Shown: positions 16,148 through 23,469 of the stretch, one piece after another | Numbering within the stretch: position 1 is the stretch's first letter | How the letters are laid out: each line of letters starts with the position of its first letter | Source of the DNA: Paraburkholderia susongensis | Lineage (GTDB): Bacteria; Pseudomonadota; Gammaproteobacteria; Burkholderiales; Burkholderiaceae | NCBI RefSeq assembly: GCF_900177725.1 | Contig: NZ_FXAT01000009.1 | Coordinates: 62,001-126,000 of the forward strand | DNA: 64,000 nucleotides | Reading direction: 5' to 3' | The notes under the pieces: generated by a model | The model's input: only the letters and a program-made list of their open reading frames with translations | Databases searched by the model: none | Told to the model about the DNA's origin: nothing | Position numbers and translations under genes: made by a program

Positions 16148-17646
16148 GGCGCACCCGCCGATTGCGCCAGATCCGCCGCTTCGAGCGCCGCCATATTGGT
16201 AGCGACGAGTGACGACTGCCAGTACGGACTGAAGAGGCTCGGGTACTCCCACTTGTTATCGTCGCGCTTCCAGTGCGTGAGATTGTTCAGCGCGCCCGCC
16301 ACACCTGCCGATGAATCGGCGGGCCGGATGAAATAGGCGCTCGCGCTCGCGACCGAACGCATCTGGTTGTTCGCCGTGCCGTCCGTGACCTGCAGGCGGC
16401 CGTTGGCGATGTGCAGCTGGTCAGTGGTACGGATCGACGACGATGCGCGCTGCACTTCGACTGTGATGGCCGGTGCGCGATTGAAGTCGTCGCCGTCGGC
16501 GGGTGTTTTCAGTGTCGAGAGTTCGAGATAGGGTTGCAGGCCGCCGTTGGATGACGATAGCGATCTGCCCGGCCCCTTGTCGTACTGGTCGGTCGCGGCG
16601 ATCCTCGTGAGCGCACTGGTGAGCGCGCCGCCAAAGTTGTCGTAGCCGCCGTAGCCTTGCGTTCCGGAATAGCTGCCGCCGGGACCGTTGGCCGCGCCTC
16701 CGGAACCGGCATCGCCGATAATCGGACCGCCGGCGACGCCGACTTCGAAGTAGCAGATCCAGAAACCATTGACGTCGGTCGCGTCGAGGCTTTCCCAGCC
16801 GCGCTTGTCCGGCCGCAGTTGTGTGCCGCCGCGGTGATTGTTGTCCGCCACAATGGCGCTAAAGCCCGGGCATTCTTCGACGATACTCGCTACGAACGGA
16901 TCGCGGATATTGGGGCCGCGCTGCTGAACGAACTGATCGAGCGTGGTCTTGTCGGTCACCACGTCGGCGAAGCGATCCTTGCCGGTCTGCCCGGCGGGCG
17001 TATTGCGCTTCGCGAAGTTGAGCGTCGAGTTGAGTGCGAGCGCACCACGCGTGGCGAAATAGGTCTTGGTGGCGTGCGAATTCGACTCGTTGGCTTGCGC
17101 GACCTCTTCGGCCACGACGGGAATCTGCAACAGCATCGAATCGTGAAACGCCGCCTGCTCGGTACTAAGTACTTTGTCGAGCCCGTCGATGGCGACGGTG
17201 GCGATACGCGTGGCAGTATCCAGCGCGCTTTTCGCCACATTGAGCACCGCGCTGCCGCCTTGTTTAGGTAGAGTCCAGGTCGCCTCGGCGGTGAGTGCCG
17301 TCGATTCGATGAAGAAATCGAACCCGTGCGTGTTCTTATACGTGCCCGCCAGTTCATCAACATACGACTTGATACTGGCCATCTGCGCGGCCGCCACCTG
17401 ATTGGCAACCATCGCCCGATTCGTGTACGCGGCAAAGTTCAGGTCGCGCGCCTGCAGCACGCCGACGCTGAACGCGGCGGAATCGGCGGTGTCCTGTTCT
17501 TTGGTCTTGGCGTGAGCGAGTTGGGCCGCGTTGAATGCCAGATACAACGCGGCCGCCCCGACGACCAGAAAAACCAGGGCGAACGGCATCGCCTGTCCCC
17601 GCTGGACAAGGCGGCGAGCACGACGCCGTTCGAGATGGGTTTTCAT
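16144..17646 (-). CDS. TadG-like pilus assembly protein
   Basis: The 500-residue protein begins with a basic leader, then RGQAMPFALVFLVVGAAALYLAFNAAQ. This is a TadG-like N-terminal helix, but the Glu at +5 found in the other pilin-like proteins is missing (Phe instead). The remaining 450 residues form a large periplasmic domain with DTADSAAFSVGVLQARDLNFAAYTNRAMVANQV, a feature seen in TadG-like proteins, and a Gly-rich stretch around residue 330 (VAGGPIIGDAGSGGAANGPGG). I chose the ATG at 17646 because upstream sequence is out of frame with the Flp gene. It lies directly after flp. Confidence 0.8.
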   Translation of the reverse strand: MKTHLERRRARRLVQRGQAMPFALVFLVVGAAALYLAFNAAQLAHAKTKEQDTADSAAFSVGVLQARDLNFAAYTNRAMVANQVAAAQMASIKSYVDELAGTYKNTHGFDFFIESTALTAEATWTLPKQGGSAVLNVAKSALDTATRIATVAIDGLDKVLSTEQAAFHDSMLLQIPVVAEEVAQANESNSHATKTYFATRGALALNSTLNFAKRNTPAGQTGKDRFADVVTDKTTLDQFVQQRGPNIRDPFVASIVEECPGFSAIVADNNHRGGTQLRPDKRGWESLDATDVNGFWICYFEVGVAGGPIIGDAGSGGAANGPGGSYSGTQGYGGYDNFGGALTSALTRIAATDQYDKGPGRSLSSSNGGLQPYLELSTLKTPADGDDFNRAPAITVEVQRASSSIRTTDQLHIANGRLQVTDGTANNQMRSVASASAYFIRPADSSAGVAGALNNLTHWKRDDNKWEYPSLFSPYWQSSLVATNMAALEAADLAQSAGAP

Positions 17647-17668
17647 CGCTGGAATCCGCTCGGCCGCG

Positions 17669-17959
17669 TTAGTGGTTGCCGTTGTTGTAGGTATTGAGCG
17701 TCTTCTGCGTATTGCCCTTCGAGCTCGCGTCCTTGGCAGCCGTGTCAGCGTTCTGGATCGCGTTGGCCGAGTTCGAATCGCCGGCCATTTCGAGCGCGAG
17801 GCCCGCCGTCTGGTTGCGGATGGTCTTGCCGAACGCCGCATACACGCCGATAGCCGCTACCGCGATCAGAGCGACGATGATGATGTATTCGGTCATCCCC
17901 TGGCCGAGTTGACGCCGGCGCCGAGAAAGGGTTTTAACTGCGGACTTCGCTTGAAGCAT
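17669..17959 (-). CDS. flp: Flp-type major pilin
   Basis: The 96-residue protein has a basic leader ending RRQLGQGMTEY, the classic Flp processing site (cleavage after Gly, Glu at +5, Tyr at +6). A hydrophobic helix (IIIVALIAVAAIGVYAAFG) and a longer than usual hydrophilic tail rich in Asn, Ala, Lys and Thr follow. It is the first gene of the tad operon. The start at 17959 has a GGGAG site 6 bases upstream. The tail makes the mature pilin about 67 residues, larger than the 50-60 of many Flp pilins. Confidence 0.88.
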   Translation of the reverse strand: MLQAKSAVKTLSRRRRQLGQGMTEYIIIVALIAVAAIGVYAAFGKTIRNQTAGLALEMAGDSNSANAIQNADTAAKDASSKGNTQKTLNTYNNGNH

Positions 17960-18420
17960 GGCGTACTCCCATTGTTTAGAAGACAGCATTGACATCGATA
18001 AAGGCGTGCTTAGCCCTCCCCTGCAAAAGGATCGATGCAGGCGGATCGCAAAACAGGCCGGGACAGTGCAACGCGAGGCTGTGGCATGACCTGCTGTTCG
18101 TACGGAAACGCACGGTTAGCAGGGGCATCCAGGTCGATGCTGTATGGAGATATTTACCGAATTACCAGGATTTGATTTCCATGCAGCAATTTTTTCTTGC
18201 ATTAGATGCAACCCGCATTGCATCTAATGAGAGTACCAATCGTCTAATGCACCTGTCAATTTGGTAAACGGGGCTTATCGTTGCATTTAACAATAATTTA
18301 CTGTAACAAAATGTAATGACCGCGTTTCATGGTCTGCACCAAGGCCCGCTTGCCCTAATGTCGCGCCGTACTGTCGGGTGTTAGGCTTCTCAACCCGCAC
18401 CAAAAAGGAACACTGACCGA
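17960..18420. other. AT-rich regulatory region between tad operon and divergent regulator
   Basis: This 461-base stretch has no gene and is visibly richer in A and T than its surroundings, especially 18130-18320. It must hold the promoters of the tad operon (leftward) and of the BetR-type regulator (rightward). It carries the inverted repeat at 18200-18229 and a further half-site TCTAATGCA at 18243-18251. I could not assign a convincing -35/-10 pair. Confidence 0.6.
18200..18229. promoter_or_regulatory. Perfect 12-bp inverted repeat, candidate operator
   Basis: The arms CATTAGATGCAA and TTGCATCTAATG are perfect reverse complements separated by CCCGCA. A third partial copy (TCTAATGCA) follows at 18243-18251. 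The site lies about 240 bases upstream of flp and 190 upstream of the regulator, so it could bind a dimeric regulator controlling either or both. Confidence 0.65.
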
Positions 18421-19275
18421 ATGCAGCACTCGCAGGACAATCTGCTGGTGGCGAATTGCGTCGCCCAGCTCATGGACCGCCATCAAGTTCCTCGGCAGAA
18501 ACACGCCGGCACACTTGCGAAAACGCTCGGGCTGAGCTTTGCGCAGGCGCATCGCAAAATGCGGGGTCAGAGTAATTGGACGTTTATCGAACTCAAGCAG
18601 ATTGCCGACGCCTTCGGCGAGCCGATTACGGTACTGGTCGATTCCCCGCAACCCGACCGGCAACCCGGCACGCCCGCGTTGCTCGATGTGGGTTCGAAGC
18701 TGTTGCCGTGCGTCGTCTGGCTTGGCGGTGAAGTACCGGCGGGCCGGTCGCCGGAATATGTTGCCGTGCACATGTCGGGGGTATGGCGCATCTATTCGCC
18801 CGAGAGCGCGCCCGTCGGCATCAGGCATGTCGTCGAACTGATCGAGATCCGCCCGCGGCCAGCCGAGACCGCCCAACCGGCGGTGGCCGTCGTCGATGAC
18901 GATGGCGGCCGCGACGCCAGCGGCCTGAAGACGGCCGACACGATCTGCCTGTATCTGAACGAGAAGGGCTTCGACGCCACGCCGTACTACGATGCGTCGA
19001 GCTTTCGCAAGGCGCTTCGGCACACGCGGTTCGACGCATTCGTCGTCGACTGGCTGCTCGGCACCGAGACGGCCGAGGCCGCCATTAGCGACATCCGCCA
19101 GACCGGCAACCCGAAGGCGCCCGTGTTTATCCTGACGGGGCAACTGGAAGCCGGTAACGTCAACGAATCGGAAATTGCACGGGTGATTACCGCGTTCGAC
19201 GTCAATGTGCTCGAAAAGCCCGCCAGACTCCCCCTGCTGGCCGCCGAGATCAGCAAGCGGCTGATGGCGAAATAG
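18421..19275 (+). CDS. BetR-type DNA-binding protein with receiver-like domain
   Basis: The 284-residue protein has an N-terminal helix-turn-helix domain of BetR type (about 5-75: VAQLMDRHQVPRQKHAGTLAKTLGLSFAQAHRKMRGQSNWTFIELKQIADAFGEP is the recognised region). A middle linker domain (85-145) follows, then a C-terminal receiver-like domain (155-284) with the acidic pair VVDDD, putative phospho-acceptor Asp210 in FVVDWLLG, and Lys in VLEKPA. It is divergent from the tad operon and convergent with a hybrid kinase gene, which suggests it is that kinase's response regulator and the tad operon's activator or repressor. The domain order (DNA-binding first) is reversed compared with common response regulators. 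Confidence 0.82.
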   Translation: MQHSQDNLLVANCVAQLMDRHQVPRQKHAGTLAKTLGLSFAQAHRKMRGQSNWTFIELKQIADAFGEPITVLVDSPQPDRQPGTPALLDVGSKLLPCVVWLGGEVPAGRSPEYVAVHMSGVWRIYSPESAPVGIRHVVELIEIRPRPAETAQPAVAVVDDDGGRDASGLKTADTICLYLNEKGFDATPYYDASSFRKALRHTRFDAFVVDWLLGTETAEAAISDIRQTGNPKAPVFILTGQLEAGNVNESEIARVITAFDVNVLEKPARLPLLAAEISKRLMAK

Positions 19276-19320
19276 ACGCGCCCGAAAATCCGGGCACCGT
19301 GGCGGACCATACCGGGACTG

Positions 19321-21144
19321 TCAGGAAACCGGGCTGTCGTCGGCCCAGACCGCGTCGAGCGCAACCTTGAGAATGTCGGCTCGAACAGGCTTCATCAGGT
19401 AATGCTCGAAGAGCCTGCGGCTCTCAGGGGCAAGCAGCTCCGGAGCCAGGGCGCTGCATGCAATGAGCGGAGCCTCCTGGTTCGCTCCCGCCGTCCGGCG
19501 GATTTCCTGTGCGAGCGTGATGCCATTCACCTCGGCCATATTGATGTCCATCACGATGGCGTCGAACCGCTGACGCGCGGTTACCTTGAGCGCTTCCCGC
19601 GCGTTGGACGCAACCGTGCAGCCGATCCCGTGCGACGTCAGGATCGCGTTGAGCAAACCTCTGACCGACTCGTGGTCGTCGACCACGAGGACTTGCCTCT
19701 GCGGCGCAGGATCGGGTTGCTCCGTCTCCTCCTTTGGGGCGGCAGGCGGCGCATTGACTTTTTCCAGCGGGAACACGACATGGAAAGTACTGCCTTTGCC
19801 CGGTTCGCTTTCCACATGCATGGCAGCCCCGAGCAACTCCACGAGTCCCCTGACGATCGCGAGGCCGATGCCGATCCCATCATGGCGCGGCAAACCCGAC
19901 GACTGCAGTTGCGTGAACGGCATGAAGATCTGCTCGACCTGAGCGCGTTCGATGCCGATGCCCGTGTCCTCCACACTGACCGACAATTCGTCATTCGTCT
20001 GGCCGCGACGCAGTGAGGCGCGCATCGTCACTTTTCCGTGCTCGGTGTATTTGATCGCATTGCCGAGCAGATTCGTGACGATCTGCTGAATCCGGTCCGG
20101 GTCCGACAGATTGAAAACGTGCTGATCGCTCGCGATGACTTCAAGCTGCAACCCCTTGCGGTGTGCTCGCTCCGAGACCGATTCGACCGCGGCCATCAGC
20201 ACGTTATAGTGATTGAACACGCGTTTGCGCACCGTCAGTTTGCCGGCCCCCATGCGGGAGAAGTCGGTCAGATCTTTCATCTGGGCGTCGAGCACGTCGG
20301 CCGCCCGCGCAAGCTGCTCGATCAGCAGCTTGTCCGTACCCGAGAACTGTCGTTCGGCGAGGACGTCGGTGGCCGCCATGATGCCTTGCAGCGGCGTGCG
20401 CAGTTCGTGGCCGATCATGCCGAGGAACGCGTTTTTCGCGTTGACCGCATTGGCCGCCGCCAGCGCGGCCTCTCTCTCCCGTTGAAGCGCGGCTCGCTGC
20501 TGTGCCGTGAGTTCGCGCCCGCGCCGTGCGTTGCCAACCAGCAGCCACGCGAGGACCAGCAACGCAATGGTCGAGCCGGCGCTGGACTGCATCAGCATCT
20601 CCCGGCGTCTTGCGTAGTCCTGACGCACATCGTCGCGCCGTTTGCTGTCGGCGTTTCCCACGATCATCTCGAGTTCGGCAAGCGGGCGTTGCAGTTCATC
20701 GAAGCTAGCCATGATGGCCGCGACATTTTCTTTCCCGTCCGGCAGCGCTTCTATCTGACGCGAAAGCCGCTCCGCAATGTTCTGGATTTTCTCCACGCTG
20801 GCGCGGGAACGCGGCTCCGCCTTGAACGGAAACACCGCGTCGGTAGGCGCGGACAGCAACGCGACTTTCGACTCGAACACATCGAATTTGACAGTGACCT
20901 CGTCCATGCCGCGCAAGCCTTGCGCGTACTGCAACACGGCAATTTCCGCTTTCAAGGCCGACCGTTCCAGCTGCCCGATCGCGAAATTGTCGTCTTGCGT
21001 CGTGCGCTGGGAGAAGCTCTGGCTGTCAGCGCGAGACACGATGAACAGGTAAGCGGAATAACCCCACAGGACGACGAGTAAAGCCAATAGCGCCGCGGAC
21101 AGCGACACCCTGATTTTGCTTGCCCTCGATTTTGGGACTTTCAT
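19321..21144 (-). CDS. Hybrid sensor histidine kinase/response regulator
   Basis: The 607-residue inner-membrane protein has two membrane spans (about 13-37 and 188-205) flanking a helical periplasmic sensor region. A short coiled linker leads to a HisKA domain with His246 (MIGHELRTPLQ) and an HATPase domain (N-box LLGNAIKYTEHG, DTGIGI, GIGLAI). The C-terminal receiver domain has the acidic pair VVDDHES and Asp533 (IVMDINMAEVNG). It converges on the BetR-type regulator gene and overlaps the upstream exported protein gene by ATGA, so the latter may sit in the same sensory path. Confidence 0.93.
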   Translation of the reverse strand: MKVPKSRASKIRVSLSAALLALLVVLWGYSAYLFIVSRADSQSFSQRTTQDDNFAIGQLERSALKAEIAVLQYAQGLRGMDEVTVKFDVFESKVALLSAPTDAVFPFKAEPRSRASVEKIQNIAERLSRQIEALPDGKENVAAIMASFDELQRPLAELEMIVGNADSKRRDDVRQDYARRREMLMQSSAGSTIALLVLAWLLVGNARRGRELTAQQRAALQREREAALAAANAVNAKNAFLGMIGHELRTPLQGIMAATDVLAERQFSGTDKLLIEQLARAADVLDAQMKDLTDFSRMGAGKLTVRKRVFNHYNVLMAAVESVSERAHRKGLQLEVIASDQHVFNLSDPDRIQQIVTNLLGNAIKYTEHGKVTMRASLRRGQTNDELSVSVEDTGIGIERAQVEQIFMPFTQLQSSGLPRHDGIGIGLAIVRGLVELLGAAMHVESEPGKGSTFHVVFPLEKVNAPPAAPKEETEQPDPAPQRQVLVVDDHESVRGLLNAILTSHGIGCTVASNAREALKVTARQRFDAIVMDINMAEVNGITLAQEIRRTAGANQEAPLIACSALAPELLAPESRRLFEHYLMKPVRADILKVALDAVWADDSPVS

Positions 21145-21761
21145 TTAACCTCGATTCTACGAACCTGAAAGACAAACCGCCTTGTGTTACTGATGGTGCT
21201 CAATTCTCGATGATATTCATCACGCGGAAAAATAATGAACAGGGGTCCGAAGTCCTTCAGAGTCAGCTCACGTCCGTTTTCACGATATGCCAGAATGGGT
21301 TCATATTTCTTGATGAATGCCAGTGGAATTTCCTGGCTGTAATCGTCATAGGCAAACACGCGAATAGTCGATCCTCGAATCCCGGCCTTCTTCAGTACAT
21401 CGGTTAATAGCGGCCCCTCCCATAGTTCGGAGCCCGTCCAGTTGGTCGAACTTCGAATCGCATGCACGGGCATGGCAAGCAGCTCCTCGCGCGTGAAGGT
21501 GCGCTCGTTGTGTGGAGCCGCAGCCTGGTACGCAATGTTGCCATCTACATCCAGCTGGAGCAAATCTGGATCCGCATGTGCGGCGCCGGCCGACATGAGC
21601 GACAGCCAGACAATATAGACACGAGACCTGCGTGGCAAGCCGAACCGCCTCACTCCGCCGAGTGTGACAGTACGATGATTTTCTGCTTTATCCGAGTGGT
21701 TAATCGGGCAGTGCGCGCCCCGTTTAACATTCTTCAAGAAGGGCATGAGCATGCGCCACAC
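21141..21761 (-). CDS. Exported molybdopterin-domain-like protein lacking the cofactor cysteine
   Basis: The 206-residue frame contains a hydrophobic export segment (SRVYIVWLSLMSAGAAHADPD) and a domain resembling the oxidoreductase molybdopterin-binding (sulfite oxidase-type) fold: TFTREELLAMPVHAI, NWTGSELWEGPLLTDVLKKAGI and RVFAYDDYSQEIPLAFI. The position that normally carries the molybdenum-binding Cys reads IRSSTNWTG, and no Cys occurs in the mature part, so it is probably not an enzyme. The true start is uncertain; a GTG near 21670 would give a better signal peptide than the ATG at 21761. It overlaps the kinase start, suggesting a periplasmic signal input role (inference). Confidence 0.7.
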   Translation of the reverse strand: MWRMLMPFLKNVKRGAHCPINHSDKAENHRTVTLGGVRRFGLPRRSRVYIVWLSLMSAGAAHADPDLLQLDVDGNIAYQAAAPHNERTFTREELLAMPVHAIRSSTNWTGSELWEGPLLTDVLKKAGIRGSTIRVFAYDDYSQEIPLAFIKKYEPILAYRENGRELTLKDFGPLFIIFPRDEYHRELSTISNTRRFVFQVRRIEVK

Positions 21762-22413
21762 CTTTTTTTAGTCGCTCTCAGAGCTGGAAAACCAGATAAT
21801 AGTGGTCATTGATTTATCCCTGATGTAAGTTTATGTAACATGTGCCACACCTCGCGGAAACAGACAGGAATTGAACGAGGTCCGGCGGCAATTTTTGAAC
21901 GACCGGCTGAGTAGTGGACTAATTCTAATCAACGGAATTACAAGAATTACAAAAAACGTTTCAGGTCAGCGTGGTGAAAAAAATTGCGCAACAGCCACTT
22001 GCAATTCCAGGGACATACTGATCTGTTAATGCAGTCGAAAAACCTTGCAATTGCGTGTCTACCTGGACCGCGCCAGGTCGGCGCAAGCCGGACGGCGGTT
22101 TTGTCGCGGTGAGGATCAAGGGGTGAGCGAGACCAAGATGCACAGTACTACTTACATTGCAAAATCATGGGAATGAGCGGCGACGCAAGCACAGCTTCCG
22201 CGCGCACGCTTCGGCCAAAGCCTTGACTGCTACAGCAAGCTACCCTGATACTGTTGCTACAGCTTGGTGAAAACAGAGTAGTAGAAGGGGTTTGCGGCCA
22301 ATAAAGCTGGAATCCCTGATTCGCCATCAGCTTCAGGAAAAAGCCGTTGACCACAAGGTTCAACGGCTTTTTTGTTTTGGCTTCCAGAAACGCAATTTCG
22401 AAGAGGTTTCCTG
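21762..22413. other. AT-rich non-coding region
   Basis: This 652-base stretch lies between the kinase operon and a small secreted protein gene. It is AT-rich compared with the surroundings, with runs such as GAATTACAAGAATTACAAAA around 21938-21957. I see no gene with a ribosome site and family resemblance; a 98-codon minus-strand frame at 22148-22444 reads through a terminator hairpin and is doubtful. The only clear element is the hairpin at 22338-22373. Confidence 0.5.
22338..22373. terminator. Strong intrinsic terminator hairpin
   Basis: The arms AAAAAGCCGTTGA and TCAACGGCTTTTTT flank a short loop with extra CC/GG pairing. T runs on one side and A runs on the other make it able to terminate transcription in either direction. 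No gene ends immediately before it on the plus strand, so the transcript it serves is unknown; a small RNA is possible. Confidence 0.75.
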
Positions 22414-22764
22414 ATGACGTTCCGCACCGCCGCGCTCGCCGCAACCGCCGCTGCCCTCACGCTCGCCGGCACGACCGCAGCGCTCACGGCCCAGGCCCAA
22501 ACCCCGGCTACGCCCGACAGCCAGTGGCGCGCCAGTTCGACCACGCTCGCGACGCTGCTGCAGGACGGCTACAGGATCGTCGCTGTCGTCAACGATGCGC
22601 GCGGCAATGCCGGCCCGGCCGACACGATCTTCGTGCAGCGCGATCAGAGCGCGTTCAAATGCGTCGACCCGCTACAGCCGGATGCGAGAACGAAACCGGC
22701 CGCGCCGTCCTGTTATGAGCTGATGCCGCCGAGCGGTGCCGCGCCGGCGTCCGAGCCGAAATAG
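22414..22764 (+). CDS. Small secreted protein of unknown function
   Basis: The 116-residue product has a typical signal peptide (RTAALAATAAALTLAGTTAALTAQAQ). The mature domain of about 85 residues includes SSTTLATLLQDGYRIVAVVNDARGNAGPADTIFVQRDQSAFKCVDP and a second Cys in APSCYELMPP, which may form a disulfide. The start at 22414 follows an AAGAGG site. I do not recognise a named family. A periplasmic location is inferred. Confidence 0.78.
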   Translation: MTFRTAALAATAAALTLAGTTAALTAQAQTPATPDSQWRASSTTLATLLQDGYRIVAVVNDARGNAGPADTIFVQRDQSAFKCVDPLQPDARTKPAAPSCYELMPPSGAAPASEPK

Positions 22765-22887
22765 CGGTTGGTGATGATCTGCGTTTGCGATGCGCGGGTC
22801 CGCAGGCACTGATCCGCGCACTGCCAGCGCGCTACCAAACCAACGGGCGCGCGCAGTCACACCGCAGCGCAAGCTCGCCAACACGCT

Positions 22888-23331
22888 TCACCGATCCACC
22901 AGCCGGCTCAGATTGCCGCGCACCCGCTGCAGCAACGCAATCAGTTGCGCCGCCTCCTCGTCGCTAAAGCCGTTGAGCGCTTCGAGCGCGACCTCATCTC
23001 CCACCTTGCGCGCCTTGCCGAGCGTGCGCTCGGCTTTCGGCGTCATGCGCACCTGGCGCTCGCGGCGGTCCTGCGGATTCGCGGTCCGCTCGATCCAGCC
23101 GCCCTCCTCCATCCGGTCGAGCAGGCGCCCCGCCGAGATCGGCGCGACTTCGAGCAGATCCGCGAGCCGCGCCTGATTGATATCGCCGTAATGGCCGAGG
23201 TAGGCCAGCACACGGCACTGCGCGCGTGTCAGATCGACTGACGATTTCGCGAGATCGTCGAAACGCTTGCCCGTAAGACGGCCGACGTCGGAAATCAGAA
23301 AGCCGAAACGCTCTTCGAGTTGGGTTTTCAT
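22888..23331 (-). CDS. MarR family transcriptional regulator
   Basis: The 147-residue protein has a MarR winged helix: LTRAQCRVLAYLGHYGDINQARLADLLEV, then the recognition helix region APISAGRLLDRMEEGGWIER and the wing DRRERQVRMTPKAE. The start at 23331 gives the normal family length; an earlier ATG adds 12 unsupported residues. It is divergent from a DHA2 efflux pump, with a palindrome between them, so it is most likely the local repressor released by a small aromatic or drug ligand. Confidence 0.9.
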   Translation of the reverse strand: MKTQLEERFGFLISDVGRLTGKRFDDLAKSSVDLTRAQCRVLAYLGHYGDINQARLADLLEVAPISAGRLLDRMEEGGWIERTANPQDRRERQVRMTPKAERTLGKARKVGDEVALEALNGFSDEEAAQLIALLQRVRGNLSRLVDR

Positions 23332-23423
23332 GCACGAATTATACGAAAGCACTTCGACTCCCAGCACGGCTGCGCATGCGTTTGGGCCTCAGCACAACTC
23401 CCGATAGCATAAGCCCGTTCAGC

Positions 23424-23451
23424 CGATATAATAAGCATGCTTACTATATCG
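23424..23451. promoter_or_regulatory. 28-bp palindrome, MarR-type operator overlapping the efflux promoter
   Basis: The half-sites CGATATAATAAGCA and TGCTTACTATATCG match at 13 of 14 positions as inverted repeats. The left half contains a perfect -10 hexamer TATAAT (23427-23432). Repressor binding would block RNA polymerase directly. Its position between the divergent MarR and efflux genes fits autoregulation and control of the pump. Confidence 0.82.
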
Positions 23452-23469
23452 ACCTTCTCCCCGCCCTTC

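Noticed and set aside
22250..22340. Possible tRNA before the terminator
   Set aside because: No T-loop GGTTCGAATCC-type sequence and no acceptor pairing could be found.
22148..22444. A 98-codon minus-strand frame with a hydrophobic stretch
   Set aside because: It crosses the strong terminator hairpin at 22338-22373 and has no ribosome site or known motif.
23437..23469. Earlier start for the DHA2 efflux gene
   Set aside because: The ATG sits at the centre of the operator palindrome and about at the predicted transcription start.
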